Assembly: GCF_009734425.1 (NCBI RefSeq)
Contig: NZ_CP046455.1
Span: forward strand, 1,364,001-1,428,000
Direction: 5' to 3'
DNA from: Corynebacterium occultum
Lineage (GTDB): Bacteria; Actinomycetota; Actinomycetes; Mycobacteriales; Mycobacteriaceae
DNA length: 64,000 bases
Part shown: positions 18,899-28,443 of the stretch, piece after piece
Position numbering within the stretch: position 1 is the stretch's first letter
Layout: each line of letters begins with the position of its first letter
Made by a program: the position numbers and the translations under genes
The notes under the pieces: model-generated
What the model saw: only the letters and a program-made list of their open reading frames with translations
Database searches by the model: none
What the model was told of the DNA's origin: nothing

Positions 18899-19035
18899 AG
18901 GGTCGTCCTCCTCAAAGAAAAGATCCGGGATGCTCTCCCGAAAGTGGGGTATAAGTCTACAACGATTTAATGCTGCGGCAGATTCCCCGGGGTGGGGGGT
19001 GCTGCCAGGCCCTGCACAAAGCTCAGGACGGCAAG

Positions 19036-19073
19036 GAACCCCCTCCACCTGAAACCCAGGCGGAGGGGGTTCG
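19036..19073 (-). terminator. terminator after DoxX-like gene
   Basis: A near-perfect 16-bp GC-rich stem (GAACCCCCTCCACCTG against CAGGCGGAGGGGGTTC) lies just past the minus-strand stop at 19089. It isolates this gene from the helR promoter. Confidence 0.75.
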
Positions 19074-19088
19074 GAAAGAAGTGGGGGA

Positions 19089-20003
19089 TCAGCCCTGCAG
19101 GTCACCGATCTTGCGCTGGGCGCGGGCGATGGCCTGGTCGGCACGTTCCTGGAACTTGCCGGCCTCCTTATCAGCGCGCTTCTTCGCGCGACCGCTGGCA
19201 TCCTCGGCGCGAGCCAGTGCCGTGTTGGCACGCTCCTGGGCCTTGGTGGCGGCCTTCACGGCACCGGAACGGGCGGTCTTGGCGTTGTCCTGGGCGGCGG
19301 TCAGCCAATCGTCCTTGTTGCCCTTCCAATAATCCTGGGCCAGGTGGGCGTACTCCCCAACCTTGGCGGCACCGACCTGCGCGGTGGTCAGCCAGTCTTC
19401 CTTGTTGTCCTCGTAGTAGTCCTGGGCCTTGTGGGCGTACTCCCCAACCTTGGTGGAGGCATCATCGAGCCATTCCTGGGCGGTGCCGGTGAGCTGCTCG
19501 GTGGTCTTCTCCGTCTCAGACTTGGTCGGCAGGGCAGCATGGACCTTCTTGTTGGCCACCTCGGCGGCCTTGGTGGCACGCCACTTCAGACCGGGCTTGC
19601 CGGCGGTGTCCACACTGGTGATGGCCAGGCCGCCCAGCAGGGCGATATTGGTGATGAAACCGTTGCGGCGGGCCTGCTTCTCCTCCTTGTCCTGGGTCTC
19701 CCAGAAAGCATGGCGGGCCAGGATGGTCGGGGCGGTCAGCAGTGCCAGGGTGGCGGCTGAGAAACGCGGTGCCTTGCCCAGGGCCAGCAGGGAGCCGGCG
19801 CCGACCTTGGTGCCACCAACCACGCGGGTCACCAGCTCCGGATCCCGGGGAAGCTTCTTGGCATAGCGGCGGGGGAGAACGGAGCGAACCCGCTTGAGGA
19901 GGGTTTCAGTGCCCTCGACATGGGCATCGGTGTTGAGCAGGGTGTCTGCACCATCGAGGACGTAGACGGAGGCGAGCATCGGACGGGCGATTTTACGGAT
20001 CAT
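19089..20003 (-). CDS. DoxX-family membrane protein with repeat tail
   Basis: The N-terminal half of this 304-residue protein resembles DoxX-like membrane proteins (IARPMLASVYVLDGADTLLN..., several hydrophobic segments up to about residue 132). The C-terminal half is unusual: a charged, Ala/Lys/Asp-rich tail holding two 25-residue repeats at 185-209 and 214-238 (period 29; core KVGEYAH.AQDY..NK.DWLT.AQ), followed by a helical Lys/Ala/Arg segment likely to form a coiled coil. AAGGAG precedes ATG 20003, with a TAAAAT -10 upstream. The tail might contact the envelope or nucleic acid; this is not shown by sequence. Confidence 0.75.
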   Translation of the reverse strand: MIRKIARPMLASVYVLDGADTLLNTDAHVEGTETLLKRVRSVLPRRYAKKLPRDPELVTRVVGGTKVGAGSLLALGKAPRFSAATLALLTAPTILARHAFWETQDKEEKQARRNGFITNIALLGGLAITSVDTAGKPGLKWRATKAAEVANKKVHAALPTKSETEKTTEQLTGTAQEWLDDASTKVGEYAHKAQDYYEDNKEDWLTTAQVGAAKVGEYAHLAQDYWKGNKDDWLTAAQDNAKTARSGAVKAATKAQERANTALARAEDASGRAKKRADKEAGKFQERADQAIARAQRKIGDLQG

Positions 20004-20170
20004 GAATTTTGCTCCTTAGATGAAATAGCTGCCTATCGTTGCAGTCGATTTTAACGACTTTGCACCCGCCGCGAGGGGTGATCGGGGAAGTTCGCGGACT
20101 GAGCAGCTGGGATGGGGGTCAATGTTCGCTCTCAGCGATGAGGGAGGGTGGGATTCCACCACCCCGCCCC

Positions 20171-20773
20171 TTACCAGCGTCGGGCGTACCACTCGTCCAG
20201 GTGCGGACGTTCCGCACCTAGCGTGGTGTCCTTGCCGTGGCCGGGGTGGACCACCGCATCATCGGGGTGGGGCTCGAAGAGATGGGTCTTGACATCATTG
20301 AAGAGACGAACGAAGTCACCTTCGCTGGAGGTTTTACCCAGGCCACCGGGGAAGAGACTGTCACCGACGAAGAGATGGGTGGTGCCCTTGATCTCGGCGG
20401 TGATGGCTGCACCGCCCGGGGTGTGGCCCCGCAGGATGCTCACCGGGAATTCATGGCCGGCAAACGGCAGTACATCGCCTTCCTGCAGCTCCACATCCGG
20501 GGCGACAGGCAGGGCGGGGGCATCCAGGAAAGAGCCGTAGTGGGTGGCGCCGGTGGCCTCGAGCACCTCCTTCAGGGCCCGGGTGTGGTCAGCGTGACGG
20601 TGGGTGGTCAGCACCGCGGTGATCTTGACCCCGGCCTCCTCGGCGAGTTTGAGGAGCGCGGGGGCGTTGTCCGCGGCGTCGATAAGCAGTCCTTCTTCGC
20701 CGGCGGCGAGGAGGTAGCAGTTATTGTCCATCTCGGACACGGAGACACGGTGCAGGGAGAGTTCATTGCTCAT
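20171..20773 (-). CDS. MBL-fold metal-dependent hydrolase (glyoxalase II-like)
   Basis: This 200-residue metallo-beta-lactamase-fold hydrolase has the metal-binding motif THRHADH (His58, His60, Asp62, His63), later metal-ligand blocks RGHTPGG and FVGDSLFPGGLGKT, and HPGHG near the C terminus. The pattern is that of the glyoxalase II-like subgroup, probably a thioester hydrolase; the substrate is unknown. A TACGCT -10 element 7 nt before ATG 20773 indicates a leaderless transcript. It is divergent from uvrA with about 134 bp between starts. Confidence 0.88.
   Translation of the reverse strand: MSNELSLHRVSVSEMDNNCYLLAAGEEGLLIDAADNAPALLKLAEEAGVKITAVLTTHRHADHTRALKEVLEATGATHYGSFLDAPALPVAPDVELQEGDVLPFAGHEFPVSILRGHTPGGAAITAEIKGTTHLFVGDSLFPGGLGKTSSEGDFVRLFNDVKTHLFEPHPDDAVVHPGHGKDTTLGAERPHLDEWYARRW
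20678..20687 (-). repeat. GCTTATCGAC motif, copy 5
   Basis: Exact 10-mer inside the MBL-fold gene, read as LLIDAA on the coding strand. Confidence 0.6.
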
Positions 20774-20853
20774 ACGGCCCAGCGTACCGAGGTCCCGGGC
20801 AACTGGTGCGGGCTTGCACAGATAGACTTCAGTGAATGGCGAAAACCGCCTGA

Positions 20854-20869
20854 TCGTTGGTATGTTCGA
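20854..20869 (+). promoter_or_regulatory. Candidate LexA (SOS) box before uvrA
   Basis: TCGTTGGTATGTTCGA matches the corynebacterial LexA consensus TCGAACANNTGTTCGA fully in its right half (TGTTCGA) and in the outer TCG of its left half. It lies about 39 bp before the uvrA GTG, where a repressor could act. SOS control is inferred. Confidence 0.4.
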
Positions 20870-20907
20870 AAGACATTTTCCGCAGAAATGAAGGGTTGGA
20901 TACTGCC

Positions 20908-23763
20908 GTGGCTGAGCGTCTCATCGTGCGAGGAGCACGTGAACACAACCTGAAGAATGTCGATGTCGACCTTCCCCGTGACGCCATGGTGGTGTTCACC
21001 GGGCTCTCGGGTTCCGGTAAATCCTCGCTTGCCTTCGACACGATCTTCGCTGAGGGGCAGCGCCGTTATGTGGAGTCCCTGTCCAGTTACGCCCGTCTCT
21101 TCCTGGGGCAGATGGACAAACCCGATGTGGACCTCATCGAGGGTCTTTCCCCGGCGGTGGCGATCGACCAGAAGTCGACCAACCGCAACCCGCGTTCCAC
21201 GGTGGGCACCATCACCGAGGTCTATGACTACCTGCGGCTGCTCTTCTCCCGCGCCGGTAGCGCGCACTGTCCGGTCTGTGATGCCAAGGTGGAACGCCAG
21301 ACCCCGCAGCAGATCGTCGACCAGGTCCTGGCCCTGGAGCCGGGCCTGAAGTTCCAGGTCCTGGCGCCGGTGGTGCGTACCCGCAAGGGTGAGTTCGTCG
21401 ACCTCTTCGCCGACCTGGCGTCCCAGGGTTACTCTCGTGTCCGGGTGGACGGACAGGTGCACCAGCTTTCTGATCCGCCGAAGCTGGAGAAGCAGATCAA
21501 GCACGATATCGACGTGGTGGTCGACCGTCTCCAGGTCAAGGAATCCCAGAAGCAGCGCCTCACCGAATCGGTGGAAACCGCCCTCGGCATCGCCGATGGT
21601 GTGGTGGTGCTTGAATTCATCGACCTGGCTGAGGATGATCCGCAGCGGGTCCGTCGTTTCTCGGAGAAGATCTCCTGCCCCAACGGCCATGCCCTGGCCC
21701 TGGATGAGCTGGAACCGCGGGCCTTCTCCTTCAACTCGCCTTACGGCGCCTGCCCGGACTGTGATGGCCTGGGCACCCGCACCGAGGTCGACATCGAATT
21801 GATCATCCCGGACCCGGATGCCCCGGTCACCGACTCGGTGCAGCCTTGGAACTCCAGTCCCAACCACAGCTACTTCGCCAAGCTGATCGAGGGTCTGGCC
21901 AAGGCCATGGACTTCGAGCCGGACACCCCCTACTCCTCCCTGAGTGCCGCCCAGAAAAAGGCGCTGGTTTATGGCACCAAGAAGGAGGTCAGTGTCCGCT
22001 ACAAGAACCGCTATGGCCGGGTCCGCAGCTGGACCGCCCCCTTCGAGGGTGTGATGGGCTGGATCAGCCGCAAGCTGGAGGAGGCGGAATCCGAGAAGGC
22101 CAAGGAACGTTTCCTGGCCTACACCCGTGAGATCGCCTGCCCCACCTGTGAGGGCACCCGCCTCAAGCCGGAGATCCTGGCGGTACGCCTGGCGTCGACC
22201 TCCGAGGGTGAGCTCTCCATCGCCGGGCTGACCGCACTGTCCATCGAACGCGCCGCCCATTTCCTGGACACCCTGGATCTGGGGAAGCGGGAGAAGATCA
22301 TCGCCGGTGCCGTGCTCAAGGAGATCCAGGCCCGCCTGCGCTTCCTCAACGATGTGGGCCTGTCCTACCTCACCCTCAACCGGGCGGCCGGCACGCTTTC
22401 CGGTGGTGAGGCGCAGCGCATCCGCCTGGCCACCCAGATCGGTTCCGGCCTGGCGGGCGTGCTCTATGTCCTTGATGAGCCCTCCATCGGTCTGCACCAG
22501 CGTGATAACCAGCGGTTGATCGCCACCCTGAAGAAGCTGCGCGACCTGGGCAACACCCTCGTTGTGGTGGAACATGATGAGGACACCATCAAGTCCGCCG
22601 ACTGGCTGGTCGATATCGGACCCCGGGCCGGTGAGTACGGTGGCGAGGTGGTCTACCAGGGTGAACCCAAGGGCATTCTCACGGCAGAAAACTCCCTGAC
22701 CGGCGCCTACCTTTCCGGGCGCCGCACTCTCGGTGTGCCGGAGAACCGCCGTGAGATCGACCCCGAACGGGTGCTCAAGGTAGTGGGTGCCCGCGAGAAT
22801 AACCTCCGCGACATCGATGTCACTCTGCCCCTGGGTGTGTTGACCTGTGTCACCGGTGTCTCCGGCTCCGGCAAGTCCACCCTGATCAATCAGATCCTGG
22901 CCAAGCAGCTGGCCAACACCCTCAACCGGGCCCGCCAGGTCCCCGGACGCGCCAAGCGGGTCGAGGGCCTGGACCACCTGGACAAACTGGTGCAGGTGGA
23001 CCAGTCACCGATCGGGCGCACCCCGCGTTCCAACCCCGCCACCTACACCGGTGTCTTCGACAAGATCCGCAACCTCTTCGCCGAAACCAGCGAAGCCAAG
23101 GTGCGTGGCTACAAGGCGGGGCGTTTCTCCTTCAACATCAAGGGTGGGCGCTGTGAGGCCTGCCGGGGTGACGGCACCATCAAGATCGAGATGAACTTCC
23201 TGCCGGACGTCTACGTCCCCTGCGAGGTCTGCAACGGTGCCCGCTACAACCGCGAAACCCTCGAGGTCCGTTACAAGGGCAAGAGCATCGCCGAAGTCCT
23301 CGACATGCCCATCTCTGAAGCTGCCGGGTTCTTCGAACCGATCAGCTCCATCCACCGCTACCTGGCCACGCTTGTCGACGTCGGTTTGGGCTATGTCCGC
23401 CTGGGGCAGGCGGCCACCACGCTCTCCGGCGGTGAGGCGCAGCGCGTCAAGCTCGCAGCTGAACTGCAGAAGCGTTCCAATGGCCGCACCATCTACATCC
23501 TTGATGAACCGACCACCGGCCTGCACTTCGAGGACATCCGTAAACTGATGCTGGTCATCCAGGGACTGGTGGACAAGGGCAACTCCGTCCTGGTCATCGA
23601 GCACAACCTGGACGTGATCAAGTCCGCTGACTGGGTCGTGGATATGGGGCCGGAGGGTGGTTCCGGTGGTGGCACCGTCGTCGCGGAGGGCACCCCGGAG
23701 CAGGTCGCCGAGGTGGAGGGCTCCTACACCGGTAGCTTCCTCAAGGAGATGCTCGCTCGCTGA
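20908..23763 (+). CDS. uvrA: Excinuclease ABC subunit A
   Basis: UvrA is the damage-sensing ATPase of nucleotide excision repair and loads UvrB. The 951-residue product has two ABC ATPase modules: P-loops GLSGSGKSS near the N terminus and GVSGSGKST in the second half, each with the LSGGEAQR signature. It also has zinc-binding Cys pairs ([15 protein letters not shown] with [10 protein letters not shown]). The family N terminus is (M)[16 protein letters not shown], which fixes the start at GTG 20908. A candidate LexA box sits upstream. The gene is divergent from the MBL-fold hydrolase and convergent with the CDF transporter. Confidence 0.97.
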   Translation: MAERLIVRGAREHNLKNVDVDLPRDAMVVFTGLSGSGKSSLAFDTIFAEGQRRYVESLSSYARLFLGQMDKPDVDLIEGLSPAVAIDQKSTNRNPRSTVGTITEVYDYLRLLFSRAGSAHCPVCDAKVERQTPQQIVDQVLALEPGLKFQVLAPVVRTRKGEFVDLFADLASQGYSRVRVDGQVHQLSDPPKLEKQIKHDIDVVVDRLQVKESQKQRLTESVETALGIADGVVVLEFIDLAEDDPQRVRRFSEKISCPNGHALALDELEPRAFSFNSPYGACPDCDGLGTRTEVDIELIIPDPDAPVTDSVQPWNSSPNHSYFAKLIEGLAKAMDFEPDTPYSSLSAAQKKALVYGTKKEVSVRYKNRYGRVRSWTAPFEGVMGWISRKLEEAESEKAKERFLAYTREIACPTCEGTRLKPEILAVRLASTSEGELSIAGLTALSIERAAHFLDTLDLGKREKIIAGAVLKEIQARLRFLNDVGLSYLTLNRAAGTLSGGEAQRIRLATQIGSGLAGVLYVLDEPSIGLHQRDNQRLIATLKKLRDLGNTLVVVEHDEDTIKSADWLVDIGPRAGEYGGEVVYQGEPKGILTAENSLTGAYLSGRRTLGVPENRREIDPERVLKVVGARENNLRDIDVTLPLGVLTCVTGVSGSGKSTLINQILAKQLANTLNRARQVPGRAKRVEGLDHLDKLVQVDQSPIGRTPRSNPATYTGVFDKIRNLFAETSEAKVRGYKAGRFSFNIKGGRCEACRGDGTIKIEMNFLPDVYVPCEVCNGARYNRETLEVRYKGKSIAEVLDMPISEAAGFFEPISSIHRYLATLVDVGLGYVRLGQAATTLSGGEAQRVKLAAELQKRSNGRTIYILDEPTTGLHFEDIRKLMLVIQGLVDKGNSVLVIEHNLDVIKSADWVVDMGPEGGSGGGTVVAEGTPEQVAEVEGSYTGSFLKEMLAR

Positions 23764-23797
23764 GCCAGGTGCTCCCCTCGCCGGCAGGGGGTGGTGC

Positions 23798-24808
23798 TCA
23801 GAGCTCGGAATGCTCCGCATCCTCACGAGTGGCCCTGTCCACCCGCAGCAGGGGGGATAGTTCCGTGACCGGGATGAGGGAAACATCCTTGATCTTCCAA
23901 TGCAGGTTGCGACAGATCTCCCGTGCCTTCATCAGTTCTGTGGCGGTGATCTGCTCGGGGTGATGGGGAACCACATAGGCATCGACATGGAAGTACTGTC
24001 CTTCTTCGCGGGTCCGGTTGCCCACCTCACGAACCCAGGGCAGCTCGGCCAGACGCATATTGACCAGGGCCGGCACGGGGTGGGGCTCTGTGGTTCCCAG
24101 GCTCTTGGGGACGGCTTCCACCATGGAGGTCAGCGAGCCCCGGAGATTTTTGAAGCCATCCGCCAGGATGTCCAGGGAGATGATGGCCGCGGCGATCGCA
24201 TCAGCCCACCAGAACCCCAGGCCGATGCCGGTGATCCCCATGATCGTGGCCAGCCCGGCCATCCAGTCGGCCTTGTTCATCTGGGCGTCGGCAAAAAGGG
24301 CCTTATTGTGCAGCAGTTTCGCCGGTTTCATCTTCAACCGGCCCAGAATCAGGGGCGGGAAGAGGGTGATGAACATGAAGGCGATCATGACCCAGCCCTG
24401 CCAGATATCGAAGCTGAGGAGGGAGAACATGCCGATATCGGGGCGCTCGCCCTGCAGCAGCGTCATGGCTGACTGATAGAGGAGAAAACCACCGAAGCCC
24501 AGGAGTGCGGTTCCGGAGATCAGGTGGGCGATGTCCATGGCTTGGGCGAAGCCATAGGGGTGGTCTGCGGTGGCTCTTTTCCGCGCTATCCGCATACCGA
24601 TGAGAAAGGCCAGGGGTGGGATCATGCCCAGCAGGTCCTGGATCCAGGCGGCCTGCATGGCCTGTGAGTTGCCCTTGATCAGGAACAGGACGGCGGTGTC
24701 CACTGCGAGGTAGGCGAGGGTCCACCAGGCCAGTAGGGTGCCCCGCCGGACGGCCCACTTCTGAGCCTCCGGCAGGGTGGGGCGCTTGCCTCGTGCGGCA
24801 GTGCTCAT
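23798..24808 (-). CDS. Cation diffusion facilitator family transporter
   Basis: This 336-residue membrane protein has about six hydrophobic segments and a cytoplasmic C-terminal domain, matching the CDF (cation/proton antiporter) family. A recognisable block is the membrane segment with HLISGTALLGFGGFLLY, and the helix V/VI region has NKADWMAG and WADAIAAAIISLDILADG, which supplies the metal-site Asp residues. The N-terminal metal-site HxxxD is not obvious (AAWIQDLLG occupies that place), so this is a divergent CDF member. A TAGAGT -10 lies 6 nt before ATG 24808, so it probably has its own leaderless start although DUF2339 ends only 19 bp upstream. Confidence 0.8.
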   Translation of the reverse strand: MSTAARGKRPTLPEAQKWAVRRGTLLAWWTLAYLAVDTAVLFLIKGNSQAMQAAWIQDLLGMIPPLAFLIGMRIARKRATADHPYGFAQAMDIAHLISGTALLGFGGFLLYQSAMTLLQGERPDIGMFSLLSFDIWQGWVMIAFMFITLFPPLILGRLKMKPAKLLHNKALFADAQMNKADWMAGLATIMGITGIGLGFWWADAIAAAIISLDILADGFKNLRGSLTSMVEAVPKSLGTTEPHPVPALVNMRLAELPWVREVGNRTREEGQYFHVDAYVVPHHPEQITATELMKAREICRNLHWKIKDVSLIPVTELSPLLRVDRATREDAEHSEL

Positions 24809-24827
24809 GAATTCACTCTACGTCTGT

Positions 24828-26726
24828 TCAGTTGCTCGGGGAAGACACCTCGGCCGCCCCCTTCGGCTGCTCAGGTTCAGTGCTACGGCGGCTGCGGATG
24901 GTGGCGATCGCGAGCAGCACCACACCACAGACCAGGAAAGCAAAGACCCGGGGCACCCCACTCAGAGCGCTCAGGTCGAAGAACACCAGCTTCACGGTGG
25001 CGGACACCGCCAGAATCAACCCGATGCCCAGGGCAGTGTCATTGTTCAGCGGGTTCCGGGCCAGCAGCACCCAGGCTGCCAGGACCATCCAGATGATGGA
25101 GACCAGGGCATGACCGAAGTAGTAGCCGGTCCAGGGCTGAACATCACCGCCGAGGTAGAAGTCGACATTGGTGCTCAAGGTGACGACCACCAGCATGGAG
25201 AGATAGAGCGTCGCGATGCCACCCGACACCTGCTCCCAGGTGTCGAAGATACTGAAGACCCGGGCGCTGAGCAGCACCCTGGTGATGAAGGCCGCCAGCA
25301 ACAGCGCCAGAATGATGCTCTGGTACCCGGAGATGACCAGCGGCTCCCGGAAGGCCGCCCCGTAGCCCAGGGAAGCGGTGATCAGTAAGGTGGCGGCCAG
25401 CCAGCAGACCCAGGGGGAACGGCCGAAACTCTCCTGCCGGGACAACCACCACACCATGAGGATCCCCACGCCGAGGAAGACCATGATGACTGAGGGGCCC
25501 TCCCACTCCTGCAGGGGGAGGGGACTGTGCTGGGTCAGCCACCACAGCGGGAGGAAGGTCAAGGGCAGGGCACTGAGGGAGAGGACGGTGCTGGCTCGCT
25601 CCCCGTACTTCAGCGCCATCAGGAGGAAACCGAAGGCGGCGATGGGGGAGAGCCACACCCAGTAGGTGTCATCGGCGTTGAGGGAGATCAGTGGCAACAG
25701 CGCAGCAGCCAGACCCAGTTGAATCAGGCGGTGGGACAAAGTGAGTGGCTCCTGCTGGGAGATCCACTCATTGGTGCTCTGCCGCGGCCGGGGCAACTGT
25801 TCCCCTTCCTCGGGTAGCGGATCCTGGAGGTTGACCCACAGCAGGGCGAGGGCGGAGACGGTGGCCAGGATGGCGCCGAAGGTGTTGAGGTTGTCCTGCC
25901 AGGTGCCGAGCAGGGACAGATGCAGCAGCACCATGGCGAGGGCGGCGATCATGCGGGTCCAACCCCAGTTGGAACGGTAGGTGGAGGCCAGGGTGATCAG
26001 CGGCAGGCTGGCGATCGCCCAGGTATCGGGCGCCGCGTCGAAGTATGTCAGGGCCAGGATTCCGCCGATCGCGGCCACCACATAGGAGAGCCACTCCATG
26101 TGGAAGTAGCGGGCCATGCCCAGGTAGGCGCTGTGAATGATGATGAGCACGACAGCACCGAGCAGTTCCGGCCACCACTCCAGCCAGTGGACCAACGTGA
26201 CGGTCAGCAGCGAGTAGATCAGATAGGAGGTGATGATCAGCGCATTGGCACCGGTGGTATTGGGCTTCTCCAGCATGATCTGGCGGATACCGATGCCCAG
26301 CAGAATGGTGGCGAGAAGAGCGGTGCCGATCACCCTGGCCAGGGGGCCGAGCAACCCCAGCTGGATGGCCAGGGCAATCAGGAGGGCCACACCGATCAGG
26401 GTGATCACCGCGCCACCGATGGCGATGCCGCGCATGACCTTCTGCTCCAGCGTCAGCGGCGGCTTCCGCGGTTTTGTCGGGGGTGGGGGAGCCTGTCTGG
26501 GTGGCGGTGGTCCCTGGCGGACCGTGGGATAAGGCCGGGGTCCGGCCAGTGCAGGCATCGGGGCCTGCTGTGGTGCAACCGGGGTCAGGTGGACGGTGGG
26601 CGTCGATAAGCTCTCTTCGGTGAGTGCTGCCAGGGATGCCTTCACCTCTGCGATGGCATCCTCGGCCGCATTCAAGCGCGCTAATGCGGTCCTCAGCTCG
26701 AGTCCGCTGATCCTGTGCTCACTCAT
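24828..26726 (-). CDS. DUF2339 multi-pass membrane protein
   Basis: This 632-residue protein has an N-terminal heptad-like coiled coil (LELRTALARLNAAEDAIAEV), a Pro-rich linker (about residues 60-92), and about 16 hydrophobic segments filling the rest. This is the usual make-up of DUF2339 proteins. Family function is unknown; the many helices suggest a transporter or envelope scaffold. A TAGCGT -10 lies 8 nt before ATG 26726, again predicting a leaderless mRNA. The gene is followed closely by the CDF transporter on the same strand. Confidence 0.82.
   Translation of the reverse strand: MSEHRISGLELRTALARLNAAEDAIAEVKASLAALTEESLSTPTVHLTPVAPQQAPMPALAGPRPYPTVRQGPPPPRQAPPPPTKPRKPPLTLEQKVMRGIAIGGAVITLIGVALLIALAIQLGLLGPLARVIGTALLATILLGIGIRQIMLEKPNTTGANALIITSYLIYSLLTVTLVHWLEWWPELLGAVVLIIIHSAYLGMARYFHMEWLSYVVAAIGGILALTYFDAAPDTWAIASLPLITLASTYRSNWGWTRMIAALAMVLLHLSLLGTWQDNLNTFGAILATVSALALLWVNLQDPLPEEGEQLPRPRQSTNEWISQQEPLTLSHRLIQLGLAAALLPLISLNADDTYWVWLSPIAAFGFLLMALKYGERASTVLSLSALPLTFLPLWWLTQHSPLPLQEWEGPSVIMVFLGVGILMVWWLSRQESFGRSPWVCWLAATLLITASLGYGAAFREPLVISGYQSIILALLLAAFITRVLLSARVFSIFDTWEQVSGGIATLYLSMLVVVTLSTNVDFYLGGDVQPWTGYYFGHALVSIIWMVLAAWVLLARNPLNNDTALGIGLILAVSATVKLVFFDLSALSGVPRVFAFLVCGVVLLAIATIRSRRSTEPEQPKGAAEVSSPSN
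26602..26611 (-). repeat. GCTTATCGAC motif, copy 6
   Basis: Copy inside the DUF2339 gene with the 14-base form, read as SLSTP, a different frame from the copies read as LID or VDK. Confidence 0.6.
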
Positions 26727-26815
26727 ATCTGAGGACGCTAGCGCGAATCCCGGTCAGTGGGGCAGGGAAAGGGATATCTTTTCAGGATTGAGATCCTATT
26801 CATTAGAATCAGGGC

Positions 26816-27586
26816 ATGCCGTCGAACCCGCATCATCCGGAAGAGTCGGGAGGCTCCGGGTTTTCTGACCCTGCTTCCGAAGTCCGGTTCCGATATGCGG
26901 CGCCTTCCCCGACGAATCCCTGGGATGGCCGCCGTTATAAGGTCGCGCGCAAACGCAACCACAGTCGTATCCTCGCCCTGCTGATCCTGATTTTCGGCCT
27001 CTTCATCCTGGGCTCGGCGATGCTCTACGCCCAGCAGGTCAGCAGCGCCGACCAGGCCTCCCCACCCAGCTTGACGACGCCCGCGCCTCCCGCGCCCCCG
27101 GCACCCAGTGAAGCTCCGGCGCCCCCGTCCGCGGAAACCAGCATCATCGTGGAAACCTCCACGGTGGTCATCGTCTCCAGTGCCCCTGCGGAACCCACAC
27201 CGGTGGTGGCCGAGGTGTCTGCCGACACTCCGGTCACCGAGGAAAAAACGGTGGCAAAGAGTGCCCCGGCAACAAGCGCAGCTGAATCCAGCGCCCCGTT
27301 ATACAGGGCCCCAGCCGCAGCGAAGCAGTGTGCTGCAAATGTGAACTGGCGGATCTTCAGCGCCACCGAGGCCACCAGCTGCCCCTTCGCTGAGAATGTT
27401 GCGATCGCCATGAAGGGAAGTGCCGGCACCAAAGCTGCGCAGCAGCTGCGGGTCGCCAGTCCGGTGACCGGCAAGGAGTACCTGGTTGACTGCCAACCAG
27501 CTGGTCAAGGATCCTTCGTCTGTGAAGGTGGGGCAGGGGCGCAGGTGGTGCTGGAACACCGTCATGATCTCCGCCCGGGTTATTGA
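26816..27586 (+). CDS. Membrane-anchored protein with Ala/Pro linker
   Basis: The 256-residue protein has a cytoplasmic N terminus of about 50 residues, one membrane helix (about 52-72, ILALLILIFGLFILGSAMLYA), a long Ala/Pro/Ser/Val linker, and a C-terminal extracytoplasmic domain of about 90 residues with Cys pairs (KQCAANVNWRIF, TSCPFAENV, VDCQPAGQGSFVCEGG). The domain layout suggests an envelope-exposed module on a cell-wall-spanning stalk. TAGAAT 6 nt before ATG 26816 supports a leaderless start. It is divergent from DUF2339. No family is recognised. Confidence 0.7.
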   Translation: MPSNPHHPEESGGSGFSDPASEVRFRYAAPSPTNPWDGRRYKVARKRNHSRILALLILIFGLFILGSAMLYAQQVSSADQASPPSLTTPAPPAPPAPSEAPAPPSAETSIIVETSTVVIVSSAPAEPTPVVAEVSADTPVTEEKTVAKSAPATSAAESSAPLYRAPAAAKQCAANVNWRIFSATEATSCPFAENVAIAMKGSAGTKAAQQLRVASPVTGKEYLVDCQPAGQGSFVCEGGAGAQVVLEHRHDLRPGY

Positions 27587-27709
27587 ACGGCTGAATTTGC
27601 GTATCGCAGATGGTGATGTTAAAGTATGGGTCACTACCGCCCGGGCAGCATTTCATGGCCTGGGTCGCAAGAGGAGATCTTCCCACCTTAAGCCGCCGGA
27701 GTGATTCGG

Positions 27710-27885
27710 TTGGACACAGGTTCAAGCCAGTAGTTTACACTCGGGAGTCATTTGGCTCCCCGGTTTTCAACTACCAGGCACAATAAGATCTCCCGTACAC
27801 CTCTGAGGTGTACGGGATTTTTTAGATGAAGCTCTCCACTTGTGGCGAGGTACGTGAATTCTACCCAGCTACTTGAGGAGTACAC
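27710..27885 (+). promoter_or_regulatory. infC operon promoter and attenuator-type leader
   Basis: A promoter-like pair (TTGGAC at 27710-27715, TACACT at 27736-27741, spacing slightly long) is followed by a small hairpin (GGGAG...CTCCC) and by a full terminator at 27792-27823. About 60 nt later comes the infC ribosome site GAGGAG. A terminator between promoter and gene suggests premature termination control of this ribosomal-protein operon, as known for infC-rpmI-rplT leaders in other bacteria. The ligand or protein is not identified. Confidence 0.6.
27792..27823 (+). terminator. leader terminator upstream of infC
   Basis: A perfect 11-bp stem (CCCGTACACCT pairing with AGGTGTACGGG) with a 3-nt loop is followed by ATTTTTT. 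It lies inside the infC leader. Confidence 0.85.
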
Positions 27886-28407
27886 ATCAGCGCTGAAGCT
27901 CGCATTAATGAGCGAATCCGAGTTCCCGAGGTCCGTCTTGTTGGACCGAGTGGTGAGCAGGTTGGCATCGTCCGCACCGAAGATGCCCGCAAGCTCGCAT
28001 ACGACGCCGATCTCGACTTGGTTGAGGTCGCACCTACTGCCAAGCCGCCGGTCGCCAAAATTATGGACTACGGAAAGTTCAAGTACGAGGAGGGCCAGAA
28101 GGCCCGCGAGTCCCGCAAGAACCAGCAGCAGACTGTCGTCAAAGAGCAAAAATTCCGTCCCAAGATCGATATTCACGATTATGAGACGAAAAAGGGTAAC
28201 GTGATCCGATTCCTGGAAAAGGGATCCAAGGTCAAGGTGACCATCATGTTCCGTGGCCGCGAGCAGTCGCGTCCGGAGCTGGGCTACCGCCTCCTCGAGC
28301 GTCTGGCTGAAGATGTTGCCGAGTTCGGCACCGTTGAGACCCGCGCGAAGCAGGATGGGCGCAACATGACCATGGTTATCGGTCCGCTGCGCAAAGGCAA
28401 GAACTAA
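27886..28407 (+). CDS. infC: Translation initiation factor IF-3, ATC start
   Basis: IF-3 binds the 30S subunit and proofreads start-codon selection. The frame gives (I)[17 protein letters not shown], the conserved N domain, then the linker and the C domain ([19 protein letters not shown] to [11 protein letters not shown]), 173 residues. The frame is closed by TGA at 27874, and between that stop and the conserved ARINERIR block there is no ATG, GTG or TTG. The only well-placed codon is ATC 27886, about 5 nt after GAGGAG. Rare AUU-type starts are the classic autoregulation device of infC. A GTG/ATG-only search would call a protein truncated at 28018. Confidence 0.9.
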   Translation: MSAEARINERIRVPEVRLVGPSGEQVGIVRTEDARKLAYDADLDLVEVAPTAKPPVAKIMDYGKFKYEEGQKARESRKNQQQTVVKEQKFRPKIDIHDYETKKGNVIRFLEKGSKVKVTIMFRGREQSRPELGYRLLERLAEDVAEFGTVETRAKQDGRNMTMVIGPLRKGKN

Positions 28408-28443
28408 TAACTAACTACTACAGGGATTAAGGACTTAATTCTC

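Noticed and set aside
17150-18970. Plus-strand frames of 185-260 codons opposite the HelD-like gene
   Set aside because: Shadows of the minus-strand ATPase, whose motifs are unambiguous.
20770-22977. 735-codon minus-strand frame opposite uvrA
   Set aside because: It lies fully antisense to uvrA, has no recognisable domain and is the usual shadow of GC-rich codon bias.
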